A stretch of 64,000 nucleotides of DNA from Massilia atriviolacea (lineage in GTDB: Bacteria > Pseudomonadota > Gammaproteobacteria > Burkholderiales > Burkholderiaceae_D). The notes under the pieces were generated by a model. That model was not told where the DNA came from. It ran no database searches and saw nothing but the letters and a program-made list of their open reading frames with translations. A program made the position numbers and the translations under genes. This document shows, one piece after another, positions 8,076-16,594 of the stretch (its first letter is position 1; each line of letters begins with the position of its first letter). The stretch lies in the NCBI RefSeq assembly GCF_003953935.1, contig NZ_RXLQ01000006.1:186001-250000 (forward strand), given 5' to 3'.

Positions 8076-11000
8076 ATGACACCCATCCTCATCGACGGCG
8101 ACGACACCAACAATTCCCTGTACGGCACGGCGGCGCCGGAAGCGATCAACGGAAGGGGCGGGGACGACTTCCTGTATGGCGGCGAGGGCAACGACACGCT
8201 CGACGGCGGGACCGGCAAGGACGTGCTGGACGGCGGCGCCGGCAACAATACCTACCGCTGGGGCATCGGCTCCGGCCAGGACAGCATCCAGCGCGGCGTC
8301 CAGGTGGCCGCCGGCCATAGCGTGCTGGAACTGGGCGAGGGCGTGTTCCCGTCCACGCTGAACCTGCTGCGCATGGGGCAGGACCTGGTGCTGAGCATCG
8401 CCGGCAGCGGCGATACGCTGAGGCTGCCGATGTTTTTCATGCAGGGCGGCGGCAGCGACGGCCTGGTGTGGAACTACCCGGTCAGCCTGATCCGCTTTGC
8501 CGACGGCAGCGCCTGGGATGTCGACGCGATCCACACCCGGGCCGCGCTGGGCACGCCGGCCCTGCTGCTCGGCGGCAGCGGCAACGATACCCTGCAAGGT
8601 TCGCCGGAACACGATGTGTTGCGCGGCGGCGCAGGCGACGATGTGCTGCGCGGCGGCGGCGGCGACGACTGGTTCGATGGCGGCGCCGGCAACGACCTGC
8701 TCGACGGCGGCAGCGGCGGCGGCTACGACACCGTGCGTTTCGGCTACGGCAGCGGGCAGGACACCGTGGCCGCGCCGGCCGGCGGCCTGGGCGACGTGCT
8801 GACGGTCGACCTGGGCGCCGGCGTGCAGGCCGCCACCCTGGTCTTCCTGCGCGCCGGCGCGGCCAGCGCCGACCTGGTCATCGAACTGCCGCTGAGCGGG
8901 GAGCGCCTGACCGTCAAGGACTACTTCAGCGCCCAGCGCCACGTCACGCTGCACTTCGCCGACGGCGGCGCCATGTCCAAGGCGACCATCGACCAGCGCG
9001 CCGGCGATGCGCTGGCGCCGCGCCAGTCGAACGGCACGGCCCTCGCCGACACCCTGTACGGCGGCTCGAACAGCGACATCCTGCGCGGCGGGGCCGGCGA
9101 CGATGTGCTGCTCGGCTACTTCGGCGACGACCTGCTGGTCGGCGGCGAGGGCAACGACCTGCTCGATGCCAGCGAGGGCAACGACTATGTCGACGGCGGC
9201 GCCGGCGACGACCGCATCCAGACCGGCAGCGGCGCCACCGTGGTGCTGTTCGGGCGCGCCTCCGGCCATGACGAAGTGGCCGTGGCGCCGGCCGGCGGCC
9301 CCCTCACGGTCCTGCTGGAGGCGGGCATCGGCCTGGCCGACATCACGCTCGCGCGCAGCGAGAACGGGCACGACCTGCTGGTGGGCGTCGGCGGCCAGCA
9401 GGCCGGGCTGCGCGTTGCCTTCTATTTCGCCGAGCTGCCGGGCAATCCGGTGGCGCCGTTTTCCCTGCAGTTCGCCGATGGCGTGGTGTGGGACGGCGCC
9501 CTGATCGAACGCGTCCTGGCGGGCGGCGACGGCGGCGACAATCTGCTCGATGGCACGGCCGGCAACGACCGTCTCGACGGCGGCGCCGGCAACGACCAGT
9601 TGCGCGGCTTGCAGGGCAACGATGCCTTGCTGGGCGGCGCCGGCAACGACCTGCTGCTCGGCGGCGAAGGGGACGACACCCTCGACGGCGGCCAGGGCGA
9701 CGATTTCCTGGACGATGGCTTCGGCAACAATACCTATGTGTTCGCGCGCGGCGACGGCCGCGACACGATCCTCAACAACACCCCATTGCCGCAGATGCGC
9801 TACCAGAGCATCGCCTTCAGCGACGGCATCCGTCCGGAGCAGGTCCATCTGCAGCGCGTCGGCTACGGCACCTGGGACGACCTGGTGATCACCATCGACG
9901 GCCAGCCCGAGCAGGTGATCGAGGTGCGCGGCTTCATCTATAACGATCCGCTGTACGCAACGAACCAGCACCTCAACGAGATCCGCTTCGCCGACGGCAG
10001 CAAGTGGGACAGCGCCGCCATCTTCGCGCGCCTGAACCTCGGCACGGAAGCGGGCGAGAGCATCGGCGGCAGCGCGCTGGCCGACCGCATCGAAGCGAAG
10101 GGCGGCAACGATACCCTGACCGGCGGACGCGGCGACGACCTGCTGGACGGCGGCGCCGGCGCCGACACCTATGTGTTCAAGCTGGGCGACGGGCGCGACA
10201 CCCTGGTCGACACGCGCGAAGCGGGCGGCCCTGGCAACACGGTACGCTTCGGGGCAGGGATTACGCAGCAGGACGTGCGCGTCGAGCAGGCCGGCGCCGG
10301 TCTGCAGATCGCCTACGGCACGGGCGGCGACCTGATCGTGCTGGCCAACAGCGGCGCCGGCCAGCAGCCGGTCGAACGCCTCCAGTTCGCCGACGGCAGC
10401 ACGCGCCTCCTCGGCGACTACAGCAATCACGCGCCGCAGCTCAAGCTGGCGCTGCCGGACCAGCACATCGCGCCGGGCCAGGCATTCAAGCTGACCCTGC
10501 CGGCCGGCATGTTTGTCGATCCGGATGCGGGCGACCTGCTGCGCCTGTCGGTGTCGCAGAGCGCCGAGGCGCTGCCCTCCTGGCTCAGTTTCGATGCCGC
10601 CAGCAACACCCTGCAAGGCACCGCCCCGCCCGGCCTGCAGACCAGCTACCAGCTGCGCGTGATGGCGAAAGACCTGGCCGGCCTCACGGCCACCGACGAC
10701 TTCACCCTGACCGTGGGCGGCAGCAACAGCACGCCGTACGTGAAGGCGCCGATCGGTCCCATCGCCGTGAACGAAAACGGCCGCTTCGGCGTGCGCACGC
10801 CGACCTTCGGCGACGCCGACGCCGGCGACACCCTGAGCGTGAAAGTGACCCTGGCCGGCGGCGCCGCGCTGCCGTCCTGGCTGTCGTTCGACGGCAAGGA
10901 GCTGCTCGCCGGCGCGCCCGGCTTCGAGCATGCCGGCAGCTACAAGCTGAGCGCCACCGCCACCGACCAGGGCGGGCTGTCGGTCTCGAGCAACTTCGAC

Positions 11001-12437
11001 CTGGTGGTCAAGAATGTCAACCGCGCACCGCAGCCGACCCAGGCGCTGGCACCGCTGGAAGCGGCGCAGGGCACGCCGTTTTCCGGCGTGCTGCCGGCCA
11101 GGCTGCTGGCCGATCCGGACGGCGACGCCGTGAGCTACAAGCTGGCGCTGGCGGGCGGCGCGCCGCTGCCGGCCTGGCTGGCCTTCGATCCGGCCACCCG
11201 CACCCTGTCCGGCACGCCGTCGGGCGCCGACGCGCCGGCGCTCTCGCTGCTGCTCACCGGCACCGACAGCGCCGGCCTGTCCGGTTCCAGCAGCTTCAAG
11301 CTGAACGTGGCGGCGGACGCCGTGCAGGCCTTGAACGGCACGGCCGGCGCCGACGCGCTGAACGGCCTGTCGGCGGGCGACACCCTGCTCGGCCTGGCAG
11401 GCAACGACCAGCTCTACGGCTTTGCCGGCAACGACCTGCTCGACGGCGGCCTGGGCGCCGACCGCATGACTGGCGGCACGGGCAACGACCGCTATATCGT
11501 CGATGCCTCGGGCGACGTGGTGGTCGAACTGGCCAATGAAGGGCGCGACACGGTGGTCGCCACGGTCGTCACCAACCTGGCGGCGAATGCCGAAGTGCTG
11601 GTGCTGGGCGGCAGCGCCGCGCTGGCCGGTTACGGCAATGCCGGCGACAACATCCTGAACGGCAATAGCGCCAGCAATATGCTGAACGGCAATGGCGGTA
11701 ACGATATCCTGCAGGGCGGGGCCGGCAACGACACCCTCACCGATACCCTGGGCAAGAACGTCTTCGACGGCGGCCTGGGCGCCGATATCATGAACGGCGG
11801 CAGCGGCGCCGAGCTGTTCATCGGCGGCGCCGGCAACGATACCATCACGCCCGGCAGCGGCATCGACATCATCGCCTTCAACCGCGGCGACGGGCTCGAT
11901 GCGGTCAACCAGAACAGCGGCCTGGACAACGTGATTTCGCTGGGCGGCGGGATCGGTTTCGGCGACCTGACGTTCAAGCGCACGGGCAGCGACCTGGTGC
12001 TGGGCACCGGCGCCGGCGAGCAGATCACCCTGCGCGCCTGGTACACCTCGAACGTGCACACGGTGGCCAGGCTGCAGATGTTCATCGAAGGGACCAGCGA
12101 CTACCAGAGCGCCGCGCCGCTGTCGCTCAACAGCCAGAAGATCCAGCTGTTCAACTTCGACGCGCTGGCCGCCAAGTTCGACCAGGCGCTGGCCGCCAAT
12201 CCGGACCTGGGCAGCTGGAGCCTGGCGCCCGAGCTCGCTGGCGCCCTGATCCGCTCGAGCGGGAATACCGCGATCGGCGGCGACCTGGCGCAGCAGTACG
12301 CGAGCACCGGCACGCTCGGTAATGTGGCGCAGGTGCCGGCGCTGGCCATCATCGGCAGCGCCAGCTTCGGCGACGCCAATCAATCTCTGGCGGGCTCGCC
12401 GCTCGGACTGGCCGACGGTTCGGCCTTCCTGATGTAA
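8076..12437 (+). CDS. Large RTX calcium-binding repeat protein, tandem paralogue
   Basis: The 1,453-residue protein is colinear with the preceding RTX protein. It opens with MTPILIDGDDTNN (MDPILIIDGDDNN in the neighbour), has the same alternation of RTX repeats and FADG-ending segments, three He_PIG-type domains (roughly residues 785-1085), a second RTX block, and the same end, ADGSAFLM. An open frame extends upstream to 7950, but I chose the ATG at 8076 because it aligns with the neighbour's start and lies at the same distance from the duplicated promoter. Its Shine-Dalgarno is poor (CTGGAT). Predicted to be exported by an unseen type I system and to bind calcium; function inferred only. Confidence 0.9.
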   Translation: MTPILIDGDDTNNSLYGTAAPEAINGRGGDDFLYGGEGNDTLDGGTGKDVLDGGAGNNTYRWGIGSGQDSIQRGVQVAAGHSVLELGEGVFPSTLNLLRMGQDLVLSIAGSGDTLRLPMFFMQGGGSDGLVWNYPVSLIRFADGSAWDVDAIHTRAALGTPALLLGGSGNDTLQGSPEHDVLRGGAGDDVLRGGGGDDWFDGGAGNDLLDGGSGGGYDTVRFGYGSGQDTVAAPAGGLGDVLTVDLGAGVQAATLVFLRAGAASADLVIELPLSGERLTVKDYFSAQRHVTLHFADGGAMSKATIDQRAGDALAPRQSNGTALADTLYGGSNSDILRGGAGDDVLLGYFGDDLLVGGEGNDLLDASEGNDYVDGGAGDDRIQTGSGATVVLFGRASGHDEVAVAPAGGPLTVLLEAGIGLADITLARSENGHDLLVGVGGQQAGLRVAFYFAELPGNPVAPFSLQFADGVVWDGALIERVLAGGDGGDNLLDGTAGNDRLDGGAGNDQLRGLQGNDALLGGAGNDLLLGGEGDDTLDGGQGDDFLDDGFGNNTYVFARGDGRDTILNNTPLPQMRYQSIAFSDGIRPEQVHLQRVGYGTWDDLVITIDGQPEQVIEVRGFIYNDPLYATNQHLNEIRFADGSKWDSAAIFARLNLGTEAGESIGGSALADRIEAKGGNDTLTGGRGDDLLDGGAGADTYVFKLGDGRDTLVDTREAGGPGNTVRFGAGITQQDVRVEQAGAGLQIAYGTGGDLIVLANSGAGQQPVERLQFADGSTRLLGDYSNHAPQLKLALPDQHIAPGQAFKLTLPAGMFVDPDAGDLLRLSVSQSAEALPSWLSFDAASNTLQGTAPPGLQTSYQLRVMAKDLAGLTATDDFTLTVGGSNSTPYVKAPIGPIAVNENGRFGVRTPTFGDADAGDTLSVKVTLAGGAALPSWLSFDGKELLAGAPGFEHAGSYKLSATATDQGGLSVSSNFDLVVKNVNRAPQPTQALAPLEAAQGTPFSGVLPARLLADPDGDAVSYKLALAGGAPLPAWLAFDPATRTLSGTPSGADAPALSLLLTGTDSAGLSGSSSFKLNVAADAVQALNGTAGADALNGLSAGDTLLGLAGNDQLYGFAGNDLLDGGLGADRMTGGTGNDRYIVDASGDVVVELANEGRDTVVATVVTNLAANAEVLVLGGSAALAGYGNAGDNILNGNSASNMLNGNGGNDILQGGAGNDTLTDTLGKNVFDGGLGADIMNGGSGAELFIGGAGNDTITPGSGIDIIAFNRGDGLDAVNQNSGLDNVISLGGGIGFGDLTFKRTGSDLVLGTGAGEQITLRAWYTSNVHTVARLQMFIEGTSDYQSAAPLSLNSQKIQLFNFDALAAKFDQALAANPDLGSWSLAPELAGALIRSSGNTAIGGDLAQQYASTGTLGNVAQVPALAIIGSASFGDANQSLAGSPLGLADGSAFLM

Positions 12438-12443
12438 ATGAAC

Positions 12444-12470
12444 AAGGGCCGCGTCAGCGGCCCTTTTTTT
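12444..12470 (+). terminator. Rho-independent terminator after second RTX gene
   Basis: AAGGGCCGC, GTCA loop, GCGGCCCTT with a run of seven T. It sits between the convergent RTX and ftsX genes; on the minus strand the T run is poor, so it mainly serves the plus strand. Confidence 0.92.
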
Positions 12471-12474
12471 GCTT

Positions 12475-13395
12475 TCAGCGCAGGCGCGCCAGATGGCGGC
12501 GCACCGACAGCACCGCCCCGGCCAGTCCCAGCGCCGTGCTGACCGCCAGCAGCAATCCCATGAACAGCGGATTGAGCGGCGCCAGCTGGAACGAGGAGCC
12601 GTACAGGCGCGCGAATTCGCCGATGGCGGTATTGAGCGGCTGCAGCGACAGGGTCACCGCAGCCAGCGCCACGCCGCCGGCGCACAAGCCCAGCAAGCCG
12701 CCCGTGTAATAGAAGGGGCGGTGGATGAAGCCGTCGGTCGCGCCGATCAGCTTGCTGACGGCGATTTCGTCGCGCTGGGTCAGCACCTGCAGGCGGATGG
12801 TATTGAACACCACCGCGATGACCACCATGCCGAGCGTGGCGGCCAGCAGCAGCAGGATCAGGCGCAGCACGCGCAGCAGGGCGGCCAGGCGCTTGACCCA
12901 GGCCGAATCGACCTGCACCGCGTCCACTCCCGGCAAGGCGCGCAGGCGCTCGGCGATGGCGTCGACGCTGCCGGCCTCGTTGACGCTGCGGAAACTGTCG
13001 AGTTTCAGCACATAGCCGTCCGGCAGGGGATTCTCGCCCAGGGTGGCCAGCACGTCGGTCAGCCCGGTCTTGCTGTTCAGGCTTTCCAGCGCCTGTTCGC
13101 GCGGCACGAACACGATGCGCGCCCTGGGATCGGCCAGGATGGCGCGGATGGCCGGCTCCATCGCCAGCGCCTGTTCGCGCGTGGTCGCGGCCTTGGCGAA
13201 CACGCTGATTTCGGGCTCGACCGAGAGCTGTTCGGACATCGGACGCACATTGTCGAGCAGGGTCAGGCCGGCGAACGGCAAGGTCAGCGCAATCGCGACG
13301 ACGACCACATTGAACAGGAAACTGAGCGGCGACTTGCCCAGGGTGCCGAGGGCCGAGCCGATGGCGAAACCGTGTTGGCGGAACCAGCGCTTCAT
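12475..13395 (-). CDS. ftsX: Cell division protein FtsX
   Basis: Permease-like membrane subunit of the FtsEX complex, which couples ATP hydrolysis in the cytoplasm to activation of cell-wall hydrolases at the septum. The 306-residue protein has one N-terminal transmembrane helix (about residues 27-47), a periplasmic domain to about residue 175, then three helices, as is typical. Its ATG overlaps the ftsE stop codon by four bases, so the two are translationally coupled. It is the last gene of ftsY-ftsE-ftsX. Confidence 0.96.
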   Translation of the reverse strand: MKRWFRQHGFAIGSALGTLGKSPLSFLFNVVVVAIALTLPFAGLTLLDNVRPMSEQLSVEPEISVFAKAATTREQALAMEPAIRAILADPRARIVFVPREQALESLNSKTGLTDVLATLGENPLPDGYVLKLDSFRSVNEAGSVDAIAERLRALPGVDAVQVDSAWVKRLAALLRVLRLILLLLAATLGMVVIAVVFNTIRLQVLTQRDEIAVSKLIGATDGFIHRPFYYTGGLLGLCAGGVALAAVTLSLQPLNTAIGEFARLYGSSFQLAPLNPLFMGLLLAVSTALGLAGAVLSVRRHLARLR

Positions 13396-14066
13396 GCGGC
13401 GTCTCCCACCACGCTGCCATGGTCGAGGCGGATCACGCGCGCCTTGCCCTGGCGCGCGGCGTCGTACAGCACCAGTTCGTCATGGGTGGCGATCAGGCAG
13501 GTCACGCCCACCGCATGAAAGGCGCGCAGGGCGTCGAGCACCTTGTCGGCGCTGGCGCGGTCCAGGTTGGCGGTCGGTTCGTCGGCCAGGATGATCTGGG
13601 GCCGGTTGACGATGGCGCGCGCGATCGCCACGCGCTGCTGCTCGCCGCCCGACAGTTCGAGCGGCTTGGCCAGCGCGCGTCCCTCCAGCCCGACCTTGTC
13701 GAGCGCGGCGCGGGCGCGCAGTTCGGCCTCGGCCTTCGAGGCGCCGGTGACCAGCAGCGGCAGCATGGTGTTGGCCAGGATCGAACGGTCGGTCAGCAGG
13801 CGCTGCTGCTGGAAAATCAGGCCCAGGTTGCGCCGCAGGAAGGGCAGGCCGGCGTTTTTCATGCGCCCGATATCCTGCTCGTTGACCAGCACGCTGCCCG
13901 AGGTGGGGCGTTCCATGGCGGCGATCATCTTCAGCAGGGTCGACTTGCCGGCGCCGGACGGGCCGGCCAGGTAGACCAGCTCGCCGCGCGCGATGTTCAG
14001 GGTCACTTCACGCAGGGCGGTGGCGTCGCCCGGATAGGTTTTGGAGACACACCGGAATTCGATCAT
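13392..14066 (-). CDS. ftsE: Cell division ATP-binding protein FtsE
   Basis: ABC-type ATPase partner of FtsX. The 224-residue protein has Walker [10 protein letters not shown] near residue 35, the signature [14 protein letters not shown], Walker B IILADEP and the switch His in IATHD. It follows ftsY with a six-base gap and overlaps ftsX by four bases. The order ftsY-ftsE-ftsX is conserved across many proteobacteria. Confidence 0.97.
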   Translation of the reverse strand: MIEFRCVSKTYPGDATALREVTLNIARGELVYLAGPSGAGKSTLLKMIAAMERPTSGSVLVNEQDIGRMKNAGLPFLRRNLGLIFQQQRLLTDRSILANTMLPLLVTGASKAEAELRARAALDKVGLEGRALAKPLELSGGEQQRVAIARAIVNRPQIILADEPTANLDRASADKVLDALRAFHAVGVTCLIATHDELVLYDAARQGKARVIRLDHGSVVGDAA

Positions 14067-14072
14067 GGACGC

Positions 14073-15239
14073 TTATCCCAGCAAGGCCTCGACGAATTCG
14101 TCGGCGCTGAACGGTTGCAGGTCTTCGATCTTTTCGCCGACGCCGATGAAGTACACGGGAATCGGACGGGTGCGGGCGATCGCGGCCAGCACGCCGCCCT
14201 TGGCGGTGCCGTCCAGCTTGGTGATGACCAGGCCGGTCAGCTGCAAGGCGTCGTCGAAGGCCTTGACCTGGGCCAGGGCGTTCTGGCCGGTGTTGCCGTC
14301 GATCACCAGCAGCACTTCGTGCGGGGCGCCATCCATGCCCTTGCCGATGACGCGCTTGATCTTCTTGAGTTCTTCCATCAGGTGCAGCTGCGTCGGCAGG
14401 CGGCCGGCGGTGTCGACCATGACCACGTCCATCTTGCGCGCCTTGCCCGACTGCACGGCGTCGAAGGCGACGGCGGCCGGGTCGCCCGACTCCTGGGCGA
14501 TCACGGTGACGTTGTTGCGCTGGCCCCAGACCATCAATTGCTCGCGCGCGGCGGCGCGGAAGGTGTCGCCGGCGGCCAGCAGCACCGATTGCTCGTACTT
14601 CTGCATGTGCTTGGCGAGTTTGCCGATGGTGGTGGTCTTGCCGGCGCCGTTGACGCCCGCGATCATCATCACCAGCGGTTCGTGGCGGCCCAGTTCGAGC
14701 GGCTTGACCAGCGGGCGCAGCATGTCGGTCATGAGCACCTTGAGCGCGGCCTTGACGGCGGCGGCGTCGAGCAGCTTGTCTTCCTTGACCTTGCGCCGCA
14801 GTTCGGTGAGCAGGTAGTCGGTGGCGTCCATGCCGGCGTCGGACATGAGCAGGGCCGCTTCGAGTTCCTCGTACAGGTCTTCGTCGATGCGCGCGCCCAC
14901 GAACAGCAGGCTCAGGTTACTGGAGGTTTTCGACAGGCCGGCTTTCAGGCGCGCCATCCAGGAACTCTTGCTGTCGGCCTCGTTGCCGAGGCGTTCGGCG
15001 GTTTCGGGAATCAGCCCGGTGCCGAAGGCCGGGACGGCCGGGGCGACGAAGGTCGAGGTGCTGCCGTAGCGGCGCGATGGCGCGGCGGGGGTGGCTGGCG
15101 CGGCGTCGGCCAGCGGCGCCGGCGGCACTGGTGACACTGGTGGCACTGGTGATACAACGGGCGCGGGCGGAGCGGAAGCGGGCGGCGTTGGCGGCGGAAG
15201 ATCGGGTGTTGGCGGTTTTTTCTTAAAAAAACTAAACAT
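14073..15239 (-). CDS. ftsY: Signal recognition particle receptor FtsY
   Basis: GTPase that docks the signal recognition particle with its ribosome at the membrane for co-translational insertion of membrane proteins. The 388-residue protein starts with MFSFFKKKPP and a Pro/Ala/Val-rich linker (about residues 8-55). The NG domain follows, with the SRP-GTPase P-loop GVNGAGKTTTIGKLA, DTFRAAAREQL, DTAGR and TKLDGTAKGG. The acidic A domain of enterobacterial FtsY is replaced by this short proline-rich linker. It is the first gene of ftsY-ftsE-ftsX. Confidence 0.97.
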   Translation of the reverse strand: MFSFFKKKPPTPDLPPPTPPASAPPAPVVSPVPPVSPVPPAPLADAAPATPAAPSRRYGSTSTFVAPAVPAFGTGLIPETAERLGNEADSKSSWMARLKAGLSKTSSNLSLLFVGARIDEDLYEELEAALLMSDAGMDATDYLLTELRRKVKEDKLLDAAAVKAALKVLMTDMLRPLVKPLELGRHEPLVMMIAGVNGAGKTTTIGKLAKHMQKYEQSVLLAAGDTFRAAAREQLMVWGQRNNVTVIAQESGDPAAVAFDAVQSGKARKMDVVMVDTAGRLPTQLHLMEELKKIKRVIGKGMDGAPHEVLLVIDGNTGQNALAQVKAFDDALQLTGLVITKLDGTAKGGVLAAIARTRPIPVYFIGVGEKIEDLQPFSADEFVEALLG

Positions 15240-15349
15240 GGGAATGTGGTGGAGGGCGCAGCATGCTGATGCCCGGCGGCGCCGGGCACGACGAAATCGA
15301 TGCCGCGTATTTTACCAGAGCAGGGCCGGGTTTCCCCGCCCGAGCGGGG

Positions 15350-16291
15350 CTAACTGGCAACGGCCGCGTTCTGGGCCCGCCAGCGCGCCACCGAGGTATC
15401 GATGTCGTCCAGGTCGAGCACGCAGTTCGGACCGAGCTGGCGCCGCGCCAGCGCCGCGCAACTGCCGCCGGCCCACACCTGCACGTGCGGGCCCAGGCGG
15501 CTTTGCAGCTCGATCACATTGTCGACCGCCGCGCGCGGCGACATCACGCTCGAAAACGACAGCGCCACGATGTCGGCGCGCTGCACCCGCGCCGCTTCGA
15601 CGATGTCGGCCAGCGGGGTCTGCACGCCGAGCGAGACGCAGTGCGCCCCTTCCAGCGCGAACAGCGCTTCGGCCATCAGCAGGCCCAGGCCGTGGCGCTC
15701 CTGGGGCACGGTGGTGAGCAGGATGCGCGGGATGGCATCGGCATGGTTGACCTGCTGGTTGGCCGCGAAGATCGCATTGCGCATCACGCTTTGCAGCAGT
15801 TCGGCGAACAGGTGTTCTTCGAAAATGGCCAGGCCGCCGGCGGCCCAGGTGTCGCCCACCAGGGTGGTCAGCGGCGCCACCACTTCCAGCACGAAGCGGC
15901 GCAGGCCCAGCTGCAGCAGGGACTGCGCCATTTTCAGGCGCAGCTCGTGCATCTGGTGCGCCTTGATCATGGCCAGGCACTGGCGCAGCAGCGGATCGTC
16001 GGCGTCGCCGGCGATCGAGCCGGTGCCGGACTTGCTGGCCATGCTGTTCAGCTCATCCGTACTCAACTGCATGATCTTGCCGGGGCGGTAGCCCATGTCG
16101 AGCAGGCGCTTGACCACGCGCAGGCGCGCCACCTGCTCGAACGGATACAGGCGCTCGCCGTTGGCGTCGCGCTCGGGCTGGGGAAAGTTGTAGCGCCGCT
16201 CCCACACGCGCAGGGTTTCCTTGGGGACGCCGGTCTCCCGTTCGACGTCGCTGATGCTGCTGAAGACGGCAGTGGTCGGTGCTTGGCTCAT
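15350..16291 (-). CDS. MerR-family regulator with B12-binding domain (CarH/LitR-like)
   Basis: The 313-residue protein has an N-terminal MerR winged helix-turn-helix (VERETGVPKETLRVWERRY, residues 16-34) and a C-terminal cobalamin-binding module. It contains the photoreceptor-type motif W149-x9-E159-H160 and E198-x-H200-x-x-G203, matching the W-x9-EH and (D/E)xHxxG signatures of CarH/LitR proteins. In that family adenosylcobalamin in the dark makes a DNA-bound tetramer, and light breaks it and derepresses target genes. It is divergent from a membrane-lipid operon whose promoter carries two TTTGTC-N3-GACAAA palindromes, its probable operators. An in-frame GTG at 16303 is an alternative start; neither has a clear ribosome binding site. 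Light response is inferred. Confidence 0.88.
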   Translation of the reverse strand: MSQAPTTAVFSSISDVERETGVPKETLRVWERRYNFPQPERDANGERLYPFEQVARLRVVKRLLDMGYRPGKIMQLSTDELNSMASKSGTGSIAGDADDPLLRQCLAMIKAHQMHELRLKMAQSLLQLGLRRFVLEVVAPLTTLVGDTWAAGGLAIFEEHLFAELLQSVMRNAIFAANQQVNHADAIPRILLTTVPQERHGLGLLMAEALFALEGAHCVSLGVQTPLADIVEAARVQRADIVALSFSSVMSPRAAVDNVIELQSRLGPHVQVWAGGSCAALARRQLGPNCVLDLDDIDTSVARWRAQNAAVAS

Positions 16292-16495
16292 TGTCGCATT
16301 CACGGTTTGTTCAGGACATCATCCTGATTGTAAGTTGAAATCATAGGGAGAAAACTACTCTTTGTATCAGCTTGTTTCGGCGGCGCTCCCCGAGGGCGAC
16401 ATCATGCCATGCCTCGGGAGGTGCACGCTTCGCCATTCATCGCGTTTCTTGAATCCAATTTCATACCCATGACGTATAAATCCATGGTGACCCGT

Positions 16496-16510
16496 TTTGT
16501 CATGGACAAA
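16496..16510. promoter_or_regulatory. Palindromic operator 1 of the lipid operon
   Basis: TTTGTC ATG GACAAA, a perfect 6-bp inverted repeat immediately upstream of the TTGACA -35 hexamer. It matches a second palindrome centred 62 bp downstream. Likely bound by the divergent MerR/B12 protein; that assignment is inference from position. Confidence 0.65.
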
Positions 16511-16513
16511 TCG

Positions 16514-16542
16514 TTGACAGATTCCATTATTTCACGGATTAT
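16514..16542 (+). promoter_or_regulatory. Candidate promoter of the lipid-modification operon
   Basis: TTGACA, 17 bases, GATTAT. The -35 is perfect and the -10 matches 4 of 6. It lies between the two palindromes at 16496 and 16558, the arrangement expected for a repressed promoter, and gives a leader of roughly 45 bases. Confidence 0.55.
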
Positions 16543-16557
16543 CCGTCAGGTGGTGAA

Positions 16558-16572
16558 TTTGTCCTGGACAAA
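16558..16572. promoter_or_regulatory. Palindromic operator 2 of the lipid operon
   Basis: TTTGTC CTG GACAAA, the same arms as operator 1, located just downstream of the expected transcription start and 22 bases before the first start codon. Binding here would block initiation or early elongation. Confidence 0.65.
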
Positions 16573-16594
16573 ACAAAGAAAACAGGTGGATCTG

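Noticed and set aside
8052-12383. A 1,443-residue open frame on the minus strand across the second RTX gene
   Set aside because: It is the antisense shadow of GC-rich RTX repeats (Gly/Asp codons read backward as Ala/Val). It has no ribosome binding site, and the plus-strand gene has clear domains.
16409-16594. Extended N-terminus of the FAD oxidoreductase
   Set aside because: The region holds the promoter and both palindromes, and the FAD motif starts right after the later ATG, which has a ribosome binding site.
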